Shown: positions 17,944-26,547, counted from the stretch's first letter. The stretch is 64,000 bases of DNA from Solibacillus silvestris (GCA_001586195.1 CP014609.1:1028001-1092000); one strand, 5' to 3'. Notes: generated from the sequence alone by a model not told the origin. Numbers and translations are program-made.

Positions 17944-17994
17944 ACTAGTATATTTTTCAGGATTTCCAATTAATTTAATAATTTGTCACAAATA

Positions 17995-18030
17995 AGGAGG
18001 GATACTTGTATGCCTCCTGTTTTTTTTTAC
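17995..18030 (+). terminator. gpsA terminator
   Basis: AGGAGG pairs with CCTCCT around a 10-base loop, followed by a run of T residues. It partly overlaps the likely promoter region of the next gene (TATAAT at 18041-18046). Confidence 0.75.
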
Positions 18031-18086
18031 CTGAAAAGGCTATAATTATTAGCGGTATCAACAATAAATGGAAAGGCGGTTTTAAT

Positions 18087-18356
18087 GTGCAACACAATCT
18101 GCAGCTCATGAATCCACTATCAAATTTACTTTTAAATTCTGCACGTGGCCCATTAGCGAGTATGCATGCGTTAGATGTTATGTGGATTTCTTTTTATTCG
18201 ATTGGTTTACTGTTAGTATCAATTCTCATTATTACAGCAGTCCGTAAGTGGGTACATAATATGGTTTTGTCATTTTTATTGAAATTAGTAGCTTATGTCA
18301 TGTTTTTTATCGGCACATTGTTAATGGTTCTTGTCGTGCTTACATGGCCGAACTAA
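18087..18356 (+). CDS. Small membrane protein, YphE-like (DUF2768 type)
   Basis: Start chosen at GTG 18087, which follows AAAGGCGG by 7 bases; the open frame extends upstream without a ribosome site. The 89-residue protein has a soluble N-terminus and two transmembrane helices (about 28-50 and 57-85). The segment from ALDVMWISFYSIG to the end matches the small YphE-type proteins between gpsA and yphF in B. subtilis. The function is unknown. It is followed 20 bases later by the lipoprotein gene, so both are probably one transcript. Confidence 0.7.
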   Translation: MQHNLQLMNPLSNLLLNSARGPLASMHALDVMWISFYSIGLLLVSILIITAVRKWVHNMVLSFLLKLVAYVMFFIGTLLMVLVVLTWPN

Positions 18357-18376
18357 TATAGGAGGAAATACATAAT

Positions 18377-19099
18377 ATGAGATCATCAAAATGGTTTGTT
18401 CTATTGTCGTTGGTCATTTTAGTGTTGACCGGCTGCGGCTCACCGACAAATTTTGACCAGTCCAGTTTAAGGCCGGATGTCGATATGCTTGCCAGCGTTC
18501 AGCGTGCGGTCAATGAATATCGCGAAGATACAGGGGTTCTTCCGATTAAAACTCGTGACCAGGATACAGACATCTTCATTAAATACTTAATCGACTTTGA
18601 AAAGCTTGTTCCAAAATATATTGGCTCCCCTCCTGCAAATTCCTATGAAAAGGGCGGTATTTTTCAATATATTATTTGGGATCCGGAAGAAAATCCGACA
18701 GTAAAGCTCGTCGATTTACGCACACCGGAACGTATTCGCGAAATTAATATCCGCTTTAAAGGAACCACATATCCGCAATTCAAAGATAAAATAGTTGAGC
18801 ATGTCTACACGGTTAATTTTAAGAATATTGGCTATGAAGAAGATATAACTGTTCAAAGTCCTTATTCGAACAATCAGCTGCCGATTGTCGTATCTGCTGA
18901 AGGGGACTTGTATGTCGATTATTCAATCGATTTATATACGTATATGAAAGACAATAATATAACAGCGGAGCCGGGAGAAGACATTCGCGAAATCTTGGTG
19001 GAAAACTTCCCGGTCGTTCCAGCTTACTCATTGCCGTACACGGTAGATGAAAACAATGAGCCTGTCATTATGTATGATCCGACGAAAAAAGAAAATTAA
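18377..19099 (+). CDS. Lipoprotein YphF-like
   Basis: A 240-residue secreted lipoprotein. A signal peptide ends in the lipobox LTGC (C near residue 20), so the mature protein should be anchored to the outer face of the membrane, or in the intermembrane space during sporulation. No known catalytic motif is visible. The gene lies between the YphE-like gene and spoIVA, the position of yphF in B. subtilis. GGAGG precedes the ATG. Confidence 0.85.
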   Translation: MRSSKWFVLLSLVILVLTGCGSPTNFDQSSLRPDVDMLASVQRAVNEYREDTGVLPIKTRDQDTDIFIKYLIDFEKLVPKYIGSPPANSYEKGGIFQYIIWDPEENPTVKLVDLRTPERIREINIRFKGTTYPQFKDKIVEHVYTVNFKNIGYEEDITVQSPYSNNQLPIVVSAEGDLYVDYSIDLYTYMKDNNITAEPGEDIREILVENFPVVPAYSLPYTVDENNEPVIMYDPTKKEN

Positions 19100-19103
19100 A
19101 CAA

Positions 19104-19146
19104 GAAAAGGTGTGTAAAAAGTTAAATCTTTCTGCACACCTTTTTC
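19104..19146 (+). terminator. Terminator before spoIVA
   Basis: AAAAGGTGTG pairs with CACACCTTTT and runs into T residues. The 3' end abuts the -35 element of the spoIVA promoter. Confidence 0.85.
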
Positions 19147-19173
19147 ATATTTAAAAATGTCAGTACATATAGT
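19145..19173 (+). promoter_or_regulatory. Sigma-E promoter of spoIVA
   Basis: TCATATT (19145-19151) and CATATAGT (19166-19173) are separated by 14 bases. They match the sigma-E consensus (KMATATT and CATACAnT) with one mismatch. spoIVA is a mother-cell sigma-E gene in B. subtilis. Confidence 0.75.
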
Positions 19174-19232
19174 GTTTTGATAATGAATACTTCTAATTGG
19201 AGAAGATTACGGTATATAAAGGAGGCAATACA

Positions 19233-20711
19233 ATTAGCGAGCATATTTTTCAGCAATTGGCAGAGCGTACGAATGGTGATCTTTATATCGGCGTTGTAGG
19301 ACCGGTTAGGGTAGGGAAATCGACGTTTGTTAAAAAGGTAATGGAAGGCGTGATTTTACCTAATATCGAAAATGCCGAGGACCGCATGCGAGCGATGGAT
19401 GAACTTCCTCAAAGCTCACCTGGACCTACAATTATGACGGCTGAGCCAAAGTTTGTCCCAGCACAGGGAACTACGGTTGCCTTTGGGGAAAGTGCAATAC
19501 CGTTTCGCGTTAGAATGGTAGATTGTGTTGGCTATGTGATTGATGGCGCAAAAGGCTATGAAGATGAGTCAGGACCGAAGTATGTGCAAACACCTTGGCA
19601 TAATGAAGCAATAGCGTTTCAAGAGGCTGCTAAAATCGGTACGGATAAAGTAATTCGGGATCATGCCAATATCGGGATTGTTGTGACAACAGATGGAACA
19701 GTAAACGGCATGTCACGAGCGGCTGTAGAAAAAGCGGAACAGCAAATTATTGAGCAGCTTACAGAGATTGGAAAGCCTTTCGTTATTGTTCTCAATAGTA
19801 CGACACCGCATTCTACTGAAACACTACATTTACAGAATGCCCTGGCACAAAAATATGATGTTCCTGTTATTCCGACAGCCATTCAACATATGCAGTTGAA
19901 CGATGTGATGCTTATTTTGCAAGAAGCGTTATTTGAGTTTAATGTGAATGAAATTCAAGTTGAAAAACCGGATTGGTTGGATGTTTTAGATGATACTCAC
20001 CATTTAAATGAAACATTGGCATTTGCAACGGCGCAATTACAAGATGATGCAATGAAAATCCGTGATGTGGAAGCAGCAAGTCAACTGCTTCGCGAAATTG
20101 ATTTTGTAGAAAGTTGTACCGTTGAAAATATTGATGCTGGACAGGGGATTGCGACATTACGTGTCAACATTCACAACGATTACTATAAGGAAGCGTGTAC
20201 AGAATGGCTTGAAAAACCAGTCGATACAAAGAAAGAGTGGCTCCTATTTATTAAGGAAGCTTCAGAAGCAAAAGCGGCACAGCGAAGATTCCGCGATGCG
20301 ATTGAACAAGCGAAGGAACACGGCTATGGTGTCACATTGCCTGCGATGGATGAATTTGATCCGAGCGAGCCGGAGCTGATTGAGCAAAACAATTTCTATG
20401 GTGTTCGTATGAAGGCGAAAGCTCCTTCTTATCATATTATTCGAATTGATATGGAAGCGGAATTCTCGCCGTTGATCGGATCTGAATTCCACAGTCAGCA
20501 CCTGCTGAAAGACTTGCAGCATGCTTATGAATTTGACCGTCAGGCATTATGGCAAACACAATTATTCGGAACACCGCTCCATGAAGTATTGACGGAAAGT
20601 ATTCGTTTCAAAATGAAAAGTGTTCCGACACATGCGAAAAACAGAATGCGCCTCATGCTGGAAAGATTAATAAATGAAGGCGAAAGAGGTTTAATCACGT
20701 TTATTATCTAA
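19233..20711 (+). CDS. spoIVA: Stage IV sporulation protein A (spore coat ATPase)
   Basis: SpoIVA polymerises with ATP hydrolysis around the forespore and forms the basement layer of the coat. The Walker A motif is GPVRVGKST, followed by DCVGY (Walker B-like) and conserved KGYEDE and TTDGT segments. Start placement is unusual. The first in-frame canonical start is TTG 19197, with no ribosome site. A perfect AAAGGAGG (19218-19225) stands 7 bases before ATT at 19233. Starting there gives exactly 492 residues, the length of B. subtilis SpoIVA, and an N-terminus (xSEHIFQQLAERT) that lines up with its MEKVDIFKDIAERT. I therefore place the start at ATT, with TTG 19197 (504 residues) as the alternative. 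Confidence 0.9.
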   Translation: MSEHIFQQLAERTNGDLYIGVVGPVRVGKSTFVKKVMEGVILPNIENAEDRMRAMDELPQSSPGPTIMTAEPKFVPAQGTTVAFGESAIPFRVRMVDCVGYVIDGAKGYEDESGPKYVQTPWHNEAIAFQEAAKIGTDKVIRDHANIGIVVTTDGTVNGMSRAAVEKAEQQIIEQLTEIGKPFVIVLNSTTPHSTETLHLQNALAQKYDVPVIPTAIQHMQLNDVMLILQEALFEFNVNEIQVEKPDWLDVLDDTHHLNETLAFATAQLQDDAMKIRDVEAASQLLREIDFVESCTVENIDAGQGIATLRVNIHNDYYKEACTEWLEKPVDTKKEWLLFIKEASEAKAAQRRFRDAIEQAKEHGYGVTLPAMDEFDPSEPELIEQNNFYGVRMKAKAPSYHIIRIDMEAEFSPLIGSEFHSQHLLKDLQHAYEFDRQALWQTQLFGTPLHEVLTESIRFKMKSVPTHAKNRMRLMLERLINEGERGLITFII

Positions 20712-20739
20712 CATACTAATTGAATAGGAAGTACTTACA

Positions 20740-20796
20740 ATTACAGGGCGGTTCACTTTTATAGGTGAATTGTCCTGTAATTTTAGTTTTTTTTCA
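20740..20796 (+). terminator. spoIVA terminator
   Basis: A long stem, AATTACAGG with CCTGTAATT plus an inner GGTTCAC/GTGAATT helix, is followed by a T-rich tract. Confidence 0.85.
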
Positions 20797-20835
20797 AAAA
20801 ATGATGAAATATATGCAAAACATGAAGGAATTCAG

Positions 20836-20864
20836 TTGCGTCGCGGTTTTCTGTATGTTAATCT
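20836..20864 (+). promoter_or_regulatory. hbs promoter
   Basis: TTGCGT and TAATCT are 17 bases apart with an extended -10 (TGTTAATCT). Confidence 0.55.
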
Positions 20865-20910
20865 TTTTACAGGATTTAGATTCATGACCCTTTGAGAGGA
20901 GGTGAATGGT

Positions 20911-21183
20911 GTGAATAAAACAGAATTAGTAAACTCTGTTGCTGAAGCTGCAGGTCTTTCTAAAAAAGACGCTTCTAAAGCAGTTGAAGCTGTATTTGAT
21001 ACAATTCAAGATGCTCTTGCAAAGGGTGACAAAGTACAATTAATCGGTTTTGGTAACTTTGAAGTTCGTGAGCGTGCAGCACGTAAAGGTCGTAACCCAC
21101 AAACGGGTAAGGAAATCGAAATTGCTGCTTCTAAAGTACCTGCTTTCAAGCCAGGTAAAGCACTTAAGGACGCTGTAAAATAA
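20911..21183 (+). CDS. hbs: DNA-binding protein HU
   Basis: A nucleoid-associated histone-like protein that bends and packages DNA. Start at GTG 20911 behind AGGAGGTGA; it gives 90 residues beginning [20 protein letters not shown]. The IQLIGFGNF-type core, here [20 protein letters not shown], and the DNA-clamping NPQTGKEI arm are intact, nearly identical to B. subtilis HBsu. Monocistronic with a strong terminator. Confidence 0.98.
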   Translation: MNKTELVNSVAEAAGLSKKDASKAVEAVFDTIQDALAKGDKVQLIGFGNFEVRERAARKGRNPQTGKEIEIAASKVPAFKPGKALKDAVK

Positions 21184-21203
21184 TTCAGTTTCTCGAGGTA
21201 CAT

Positions 21204-21241
21204 AGAGCAGCTCTCAGTCTAACTGAGAGCTGCTCTTTTTT
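21204..21241 (+). terminator. hbs terminator
   Basis: A perfect 14-bp stem (AGAGCAGCTCTCAG with CTGAGAGCTGCTCT), 5-base loop, and TTTTTT. Confidence 0.95.
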
Positions 21242-21521
21242 GATTTCAGTTGTTTTTACCTAACTATGCTAAAAATAGTATAACTGTTTTGAACTTATGA
21301 GCTTAATGTGCTACGATTCAAGAGTGTATTTAACCTTTTTCGCTTAGGTATGAACAAATAGTGAAAAATTTAATATAGATTAAAAATTAATTTTCCCGCA
21401 ATTAACGGGTACTTAGCTTGTGTTTCTTCTAATCCGTAGGGGAAAACCTTACTGATTGAAGTTTCACTTTATATAAATTTATACATAATAAACGTTTTGG
21501 TTTGTAGGAGGAATTTGTTTC
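21242..21521 (+). promoter_or_regulatory. hbs-folE gap: folE leader and promoters
   Basis: No gene is visible. Near the end, TTGAAG (21457-21462) with a TTATAC/TATACA element 17-18 bases downstream is a plausible folE promoter. A further candidate is TTTACC with TATAAC near 21256-21285. The 18-base motif at 21455-21472 is repeated after prsW at 9965-9982. Confidence 0.4.
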
Positions 21522-22091
21522 ATGTCAAATGTCGATTTAAATAAGATAGAAGAAGCAGTAAAGATGATTTTGGAAGCAGTTGGGGAAGATGTGACGCGTG
21601 AAGGATTACTGGATACACCAAAACGTGTTTCGAAAATGTATGCGGAAATGTTCAGCGGCTTACAAGAAGATCCGCGTGATTATTTCAGTACAGTGTTCCA
21701 TGAAGATCATGAAGAACTAGTTTTAGTAAAAGATATTCCATTTTTTTCAATGTGTGAACATCATTTAGTTCCTTTTTACGGAACAGCCCATATTGCCTAC
21801 ATACCTAAAGACGGAAAAGTTGCAGGTTTAAGTAAACTTGGACGCTGCCTTGAATCAGTAGCACGCCGTCCACAACTTCAGGAACGTATTACTTCAACTG
21901 TAGCGGATACAATTATGGAAATGCTGAATCCAAAAGGCGTTTATGTTGTAGTGGAAGCGGAACATATGTGTATGACGATGCGCGGATTAAAAAAACCGGG
22001 CGCTAAAACAGTTACGGCTGTAGCGCGAGGTATTTATGAACAGGATGTAGTAAAGCGCAATGAAGTGAATACATTCATCCAAATGAAATAA
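21522..22091 (+). CDS. folE: GTP cyclohydrolase I (FolE, type IA)
   Basis: Converts GTP to dihydroneopterin triphosphate, the first step of folate synthesis. The 189-residue protein has the zinc ligands C78 and H81 in [10 protein letters not shown] and a further cysteine in EAEHMCM (near 150), with the conserved RPQLQER motif. It is of the zinc-dependent FolE family. In B. subtilis folE (mtrA) and mtrB form an operon; here mtrB follows after 55 bases without a terminator. Confidence 0.97.
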   Translation: MSNVDLNKIEEAVKMILEAVGEDVTREGLLDTPKRVSKMYAEMFSGLQEDPRDYFSTVFHEDHEELVLVKDIPFFSMCEHHLVPFYGTAHIAYIPKDGKVAGLSKLGRCLESVARRPQLQERITSTVADTIMEMLNPKGVYVVVEAEHMCMTMRGLKKPGAKTVTAVARGIYEQDVVKRNEVNTFIQMK

Positions 22092-22146
22092 TAATAACAA
22101 ATATGGTATTATAGACAAAGAAATTAACATGTGGGGAGATTGTATA

Positions 22147-22362
22147 ATGGGACAATCAGAATATATTATTATCGAAGCAGAAGAAGATGGTGTACATGTT
22201 ATTGGTTTAACACGCGGGACAGATACTAAATTCCACCATTCAGAAAAGCTGGATGCTGGTGAAGTTATGATCGCCCAGTTTACTGAACATACATCGGCAA
22301 TGAAAATTCGCGGTAAAGCTAAAATTCACTCTGCACACGGTACGGTTCAAAGTAAAAAATAG
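22147..22362 (+). CDS. mtrB: TRAP, trp RNA-binding attenuation protein
   Basis: An 11-mer ring protein that, with tryptophan bound, binds (G/U)AG repeats in target leaders and attenuates trp genes. Start at ATG 22147 gives 71 residues. The conserved core [20 protein letters not shown] is nearly identical to B. subtilis TRAP, including the RNA-binding KIRGKAK region and the Trp-pocket TEHTSA. The trp structural genes are not in this window, so its targets lie elsewhere. Confidence 0.97.
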   Translation: MGQSEYIIIEAEEDGVHVIGLTRGTDTKFHHSEKLDAGEVMIAQFTEHTSAMKIRGKAKIHSAHGTVQSKK

Positions 22363-22431
22363 CATATCATAATTTTTAGGTAAATATAAAATCGTACTTA
22401 TGCTTTATAACATTGAAATGGAGTAATTTCT

Positions 22432-23172
22432 ATGAATGCAACATCTATTACACAATCGGTTCAGACGCTAAAATCTAATATTCTTCAGCATGTTCATCAT
22501 AGAGCATTACTTCAAAACGTTGGACAACCGACTTTACAAGAAGAACAGCTGTTTTTCATCCAGCTTCCTTTTTTAAATGGTGCTCTTATGAACGATGAAC
22601 ATCAAATAAGCGCAGTTACAGTTGGGATTGTACATGCTTCACTGACAGAGCACGAAAAAGTGAAGGAAGTGGAAGCGACGAGCAAAGAACAGCAGCTGCT
22701 TGTTCTTTCCGGTGATTATTATAGTGGTCGGTATTATCAGTTACTCGCACAATCAGGGAATATTTTCTTAATCCAAAAGCTGTCGGAAGGAATCGTAAAT
22801 CGTTGTGAGCACCAAATACGTGTTTATGAAGCGCAAAAACGGTCATTTGAACAGTGGATTGAAAGTTTGATGGTGATTGAAAGCGAATTGATTGCCCAAT
22901 ATTATGATGTATATGGTTTCGCATCTTATGCAGAATTGATGAAACGAACGTTAACATATATTCGTTTGAAAAAAGAGCTGGATTTATTGAAAAAAGGACA
23001 GCCATGTTTTTTATATAAGGCGTTTGTAGCTGATTCAATTATGATGGACTCTATTATTGAAGCCTTACAGGATCATTTATATGACATGGAGCGACAATTG
23101 AGAGAAGACTTGACGAATATCGATTTAAAAGATGAATTAAAACATTCCATTGAGCAATACATCACTTTTTAG
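22432..23172 (+). CDS. hepS: Heptaprenyl diphosphate synthase component I
   Basis: A non-catalytic subunit of the two-component prenyltransferase that makes the C35 side chain of menaquinone-7. The 246-residue protein is poorly conserved in general, but its length and position directly before menG and hepT match hepS (gerCA). It has no aspartate-rich motif, as expected for component I. It overlaps the frame upstream of menG; the true menG start lies 26 bases after this stop. Confidence 0.88.
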   Translation: MNATSITQSVQTLKSNILQHVHHRALLQNVGQPTLQEEQLFFIQLPFLNGALMNDEHQISAVTVGIVHASLTEHEKVKEVEATSKEQQLLVLSGDYYSGRYYQLLAQSGNIFLIQKLSEGIVNRCEHQIRVYEAQKRSFEQWIESLMVIESELIAQYYDVYGFASYAELMKRTLTYIRLKKELDLLKKGQPCFLYKAFVADSIMMDSIIEALQDHLYDMERQLREDLTNIDLKDELKHSIEQYITF

Positions 23173-23197
23173 TGAGTTTAGAAAGGTCTTGAAAAAA

Positions 23198-23899
23198 ATG
23201 GCGAAATCGAAAGAACAACATGTTCATGAAGTGTTTGAAAACATTTCAGAGAGCTACGATAAAATGAACTCGGTCATTAGCTTCCAAATGCATGTTGGAT
23301 GGCGTGAAGATACGATGAAACGTATGGCAGTAAAAAAAGGTTCGAAATGTCTTGATGTTTGCTGCGGTACAGCTGATTGGACAATTGCTTTATCGAAAGC
23401 AGTCGGTGAAGAAGGGGTAGTAAAAGGGCTGGATTTCAGTGAGAATATGCTGAAGGTCGGCAAGCAGAAAACCGAGAATATCCCGAATATCGAGCTGATT
23501 CACGGAAATGCAATGGAACTACCATTTGAAGATAATACATTTGATTATGTGACGATTGGTTTTGGCTTACGAAATGTACCGGACTATATGCAAGTATTGC
23601 GTGAAATGAATCGGGTCGTTAAACCAGGCGGAATGGTCGTATGTCTGGAAACTTCTCAATCCGAAATTCCGGTATACCGCCAACTTTTCCGTTTTTACTT
23701 TAATCATATTATGCCACTGTTCGGAAAGATTTTTGCGAAAAGCTATAAAGAATATTCATGGCTGCAAAAGTCTGCGAATGATTTTCCAGGCATGAAAAAA
23801 TTAGCGCAAATGTTCCGGGAAGCCGGTTATGAAAATGTCACATATAAACCATATAGCGGTGGGGCAGCAGCTATGCACATGGGTTTTAAGAAGAAATAA
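23198..23899 (+). CDS. menG: Demethylmenaquinone methyltransferase MenG (UbiE family)
   Basis: SAM-dependent C-methylation of demethylmenaquinone, the last step of menaquinone synthesis. Start at ATG 23198 yields 233 residues ([17 protein letters not shown]), which lines up with the B. subtilis N-terminus. The SAM-binding [14 protein letters not shown] motif and [14 protein letters not shown] are intact. The start codon lies within the hepS-menG-hepT cluster, which makes the quinone tail and completes the head group. Confidence 0.96.
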   Translation: MAKSKEQHVHEVFENISESYDKMNSVISFQMHVGWREDTMKRMAVKKGSKCLDVCCGTADWTIALSKAVGEEGVVKGLDFSENMLKVGKQKTENIPNIELIHGNAMELPFEDNTFDYVTIGFGLRNVPDYMQVLREMNRVVKPGGMVVCLETSQSEIPVYRQLFRFYFNHIMPLFGKIFAKSYKEYSWLQKSANDFPGMKKLAQMFREAGYENVTYKPYSGGAAAMHMGFKKK

Positions 23900-23921
23900 A
23901 AGTGGGAGTAGGTTTTGACGC

Positions 23922-24896
23922 GTGGAAAAGATGAAAATCAAAATGCTATATGCCGATATTAAATCAGATATAGAAGTCATCGAAAACGAATTGGAACAAG
24001 CGTTGAATTCATCTTCACACTTATTGAATGATGCCTCAGTCCATTTACTGCAAGCTGGTGGAAAACGTATTCGACCAGTATTTACGTTACTAAGTGCCAA
24101 GTTTGGTGACTATAATATTGACCGAATGAAAAACATTGCCGTTCCCCTGGAATTGATTCATATGGGTTCATTGGTGCATGATGATGTCATTGACAATTCA
24201 GATATGCGCCGTGGCCGGGAGACAGTGAAAGCACAGTGGAACAACCGTGTGGCGATGTATACAGGAAATTTTATATTTGCACGTGCATTACAATATGTAA
24301 CAAGCATTGAAAATCCAAGAGCCCATCAAATATTAGCTAAAACAATGGTTGAGCTAGTAAATGGTGAAGTCATTCAAATTGAGGATAAGTTTCGTTTAGA
24401 TCAAAGCTTGAAAGATTACTTCCGACGTATTAAACGTAAAACTGCTTTATTGATTGAATCAAGTTGTGAGCTTGGGGCAGTCGTAAGTGGTGCCGATGAA
24501 AAAACAGCAAGGCATTTAAAACGTTACGGTTATTTTGTAGGAATGAGCTTTCAAATAGTAGATGATATATTAGATTTTACAGCGACAGACAAGCAGCTCG
24601 GGAAACCGGCTGGCAGTGATTTAATGAACGGGAATGTCACATTGCCGATATTGTTGATGAAAGATGATCCACAGCTTGCCCCTTATTTGACGAAAGTGGC
24701 AGTAGCTGGATTAACAGAAGAAGAGCGCCAAAATATGCTGGCCCTTGTCCGGAATTCGGAAGCGATAAAAGAAGCAACCCATATTAGTAATTTGTATTTA
24801 AAAAAGGCTTTAAAAGAAATCGAGGCATTGCCGAAGCACCCAATGAAGAAAAAACTGCGTGATATTGCGCTGTTTATGGGGAAGAGAAAATCTTAG
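23922..24896 (+). CDS. hepT: Heptaprenyl diphosphate synthase component II
   Basis: The catalytic trans-prenyltransferase subunit that, with HepS, extends farnesyl diphosphate with isopentenyl diphosphate. First aspartate-rich motif HDDVIDNSDMRRG and second DDILDFT are present, with GKRIRP near the N-terminus. The start is ambiguous: GTG 23922 gives 324 residues, and in-frame ATGs at 23931 and 23943 give 321 and 317; none has an ideal ribosome site. Confidence 0.95.
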   Translation: MEKMKIKMLYADIKSDIEVIENELEQALNSSSHLLNDASVHLLQAGGKRIRPVFTLLSAKFGDYNIDRMKNIAVPLELIHMGSLVHDDVIDNSDMRRGRETVKAQWNNRVAMYTGNFIFARALQYVTSIENPRAHQILAKTMVELVNGEVIQIEDKFRLDQSLKDYFRRIKRKTALLIESSCELGAVVSGADEKTARHLKRYGYFVGMSFQIVDDILDFTATDKQLGKPAGSDLMNGNVTLPILLMKDDPQLAPYLTKVAVAGLTEEERQNMLALVRNSEAIKEATHISNLYLKKALKEIEALPKHPMKKKLRDIALFMGKRKS

Positions 24897-24959
24897 CAAA
24901 TCTAGCCAATTGATAGAATCATCATAAGTTGGTGATGGCAAAATTTAATATCAACGCAA

Positions 24960-25067
24960 GTTGATTGGAATGGAGGGGAGGCGACTTCTGCGGGAATAGC
25001 GTGACGCCTGAGACTACAGGCTCAGGCCACGCCCGCGGAAAGCGTCCGACCCGCAATGGAAATCAAC
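24960..25067. repeat. GC-rich dispersed palindromic element
   Basis: A 108-base structured element in the 292-base hepT-ndk gap. GTTGATT (24960-24966) pairs with AATCAAC (25061-25067), an inner CTGCGGG/CCCGCGG helix follows, and the apical GCCTGAG (25006-25012) pairs with CTCAGGC (25021-25027). It is distinctly more GC-rich than its surroundings. From memory it resembles the about 100-base palindromes scattered through many Bacillaceae genomes. No frame is open in it. The rest of the gap shows nothing else. Confidence 0.7.
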
Positions 25068-25188
25068 CTATGTTATTGAATGAACCAATTTATGGGCAAA
25101 TCTAATATTTGTTGCAGTATGAGTAGGATTTTGGTAATATTTATCGGTAGGTGTAAAACCTTTTACTCAAATTTAAGGAGTGTTTATA

Positions 25189-25608
25189 ATGGCAATCGAA
25201 AAAACTTTTTTAATGGTTAAACCAGATGGCGTAGAACGTCAAGTAATCGGAGATATCGTTGACCGTTTTGAGCGTCGCGGTTTCGTAATGCGCGGAGCAA
25301 AATTAATGGTACCAACTCGTGATTTAGCTGAAAAACACTATGCAGAGCACGCTGAGCGTCCTTTCTTCGGTGAATTAGTAGACTTCATCACTTCTGGCCC
25401 AGTATTCGGTATGGTTTGGGAAGGCGAAAACGTTATCCAATTATCTCGTATCATGATGGGTGCTACAAAGCCAGAAGAATCAGCTCCTGGTACAATCCGC
25501 GGTGACTACGCTGTAACTTTATCACACAACGTAATCCACGGTTCTGACTCTTTAGCTTCTGCTGAACGTGAAATCGGTTTATGGTTCCCAGAAGGAATCG
25601 CTGAATAA
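25189..25608 (+). CDS. ndk: Nucleoside diphosphate kinase
   Basis: Balances nucleoside triphosphate pools by gamma-phosphate transfer. Start at ATG 25189 (AAGGAG 8 bases upstream); 139 residues. The active-site histidine is in NVIHGSDS, with the ATP-binding KPDGV near the N-terminus. The C-terminus is about 10 residues shorter than in B. subtilis or S. aureus. It follows the hep/men cluster as in B. subtilis. Confidence 0.97.
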   Translation: MAIEKTFLMVKPDGVERQVIGDIVDRFERRGFVMRGAKLMVPTRDLAEKHYAEHAERPFFGELVDFITSGPVFGMVWEGENVIQLSRIMMGATKPEESAPGTIRGDYAVTLSHNVIHGSDSLASAEREIGLWFPEGIAE

Positions 25609-25617
25609 TAAAACTTA

Positions 25618-25653
25618 CAAAAAGCTACCACTTTTAAGTGGTAGCTTTTTTTA
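25618..25653 (+). terminator. ndk terminator
   Basis: AAAGCTACCACTT pairs with AAGTGGTAGCTTT with a 2-base tip plus TTTTTTT. Confidence 0.92.
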
Positions 25654-25761
25654 TATGGAACAGGAAAAACATGGACTATTAATGGTATAATAAATCGGAA
25701 TAATGAAACTATTTTTGGAATACATACGTATAAAAAGTACTGATAGATTAGGGGGATGTAT

Positions 25762-25977
25762 ATGTGGGTTTTGGCCGTTATTTCAGTTATGGCAGTAGGG
25801 GCGATTGCAGTCATCACCGATGCACGCAATGAAAGTAAACGGATTGAAGTAAATAAATTAACGAAAGAAATTGAGCTGGAACAATTACGTCTTGAAAATT
25901 ACGATAAAGAAACAGAAAAAATGCGACTGGAATTGGAACATTCAAAGCAAATATTGTTGGAGCATAACCAAAAGTAA
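25762..25977 (+). CDS. Small membrane-anchored coiled-coil protein, paralogue 1 of 3
   Basis: A 71-residue protein from ATG 25762 (GGGGG six bases upstream; ATG 25756 lacks spacing). An N-terminal transmembrane helix (about 2-19) is followed by a short charged turn and a heptad-like Glu/Lys/Leu helix (about 28-65): KEIELEQLRLENYDKETEKM. It shares that core with the next two genes. It has the same general layout as PspB-like or other short membrane coiled-coil proteins, but no family is recognised. The three genes lie between ndk and cheR, where B. subtilis has none. Confidence 0.75.
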   Translation: MWVLAVISVMAVGAIAVITDARNESKRIEVNKLTKEIELEQLRLENYDKETEKMRLELEHSKQILLEHNQK

Positions 25978-26016
25978 TTATTCTACTAATTTAACTATTC
26001 ATAAGGGGTGACATCC

Positions 26017-26238
26017 ATGTTCTGGGCAATGATTACAATAATCGCTGTAGTAGGAATATTAACAGACACGTATACGAAAAATAAAAATATAGAGCTAAAG
26101 CGTCTCGATAAAGAAATCAAACTTGAAAAACTTAGACTCGAAACTTACGATAAAGAAACAGCGAAGATGCAGCTTGAATTGGAACAGACAAAGCAATTAC
26201 TGCTTGAAACACAATTAACAGATCGATCAGACAAGTAA
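26017..26238 (+). CDS. Small membrane-anchored coiled-coil protein, paralogue 2 of 3
   Basis: Start at ATG 26017 behind AAGGGGTG; 73 residues. The transmembrane helix (about 1-17) precedes a helical tail containing KEIKLEKLRLETYDKETAKM, LELEQTKQLLLE. It is the closest relative of paralogue 1 in the tail, while the membrane segments differ, which suggests the coiled coil is the constrained part. It probably shares a transcript with its neighbours (gaps 39 and 21 bases). Confidence 0.75.
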   Translation: MFWAMITIIAVVGILTDTYTKNKNIELKRLDKEIKLEKLRLETYDKETAKMQLELEQTKQLLLETQLTDRSDK

Positions 26239-26259
26239 AATAATCATTAGAGGAGCGTA

Positions 26260-26499
26260 ATGAAACGTATGGAAGATATTATTATTATATGTATTATTTT
26301 CGGGTCAGGGGCTTTGATTGCATTAACCGCAATACTGACAGCACATAAACGATCGAGTATGAAACTGCAAATTAGAATGTTGGAGAAAGAGGCCGAACTT
26401 GAACAGATTCGTTTGCAGAGCTACCATTCTGAAACGGAAAAGATGAAGCTGGAACTTGAACAATCGAAACAACTTTTGCTGGAAAGACACATTGATTAA
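26260..26499 (+). CDS. Small membrane-anchored coiled-coil protein, paralogue 3 of 3
   Basis: Start at ATG 26260 behind AGAGGAG; 79 residues. The transmembrane helix (about 6-27) precedes the coiled-coil tail EKEAELEQIRLQSYHSETEK, MKLELEQSKQLLLE. It is the most divergent of the three and has a slightly longer linker. The shared (S/D)ETxKMxLELExxKQ(I/L)LLE pattern could let the three form homo- or hetero-oligomers at the membrane (inference). Confidence 0.75.
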   Translation: MKRMEDIIIICIIFGSGALIALTAILTAHKRSSMKLQIRMLEKEAELEQIRLQSYHSETEKMKLELEQSKQLLLERHID

Positions 26500-26518
26500 C
26501 GTTTATGGGCGAAATCTG

Positions 26519-26547
26519 TTTCGAGTTCTGAAATTTTCAGCTATAAT
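26519..26547 (+). promoter_or_regulatory. cheR promoter
   Basis: TTTCGA and TATAAT are 17 bases apart, 33 bases before the cheR start. Confidence 0.55.

Noticed and set aside
22616-23038. 140-codon minus-strand frame opposite hepS
   Set aside because: Lies entirely within hepS, without promoter or ribosome site; an antisense shadow.
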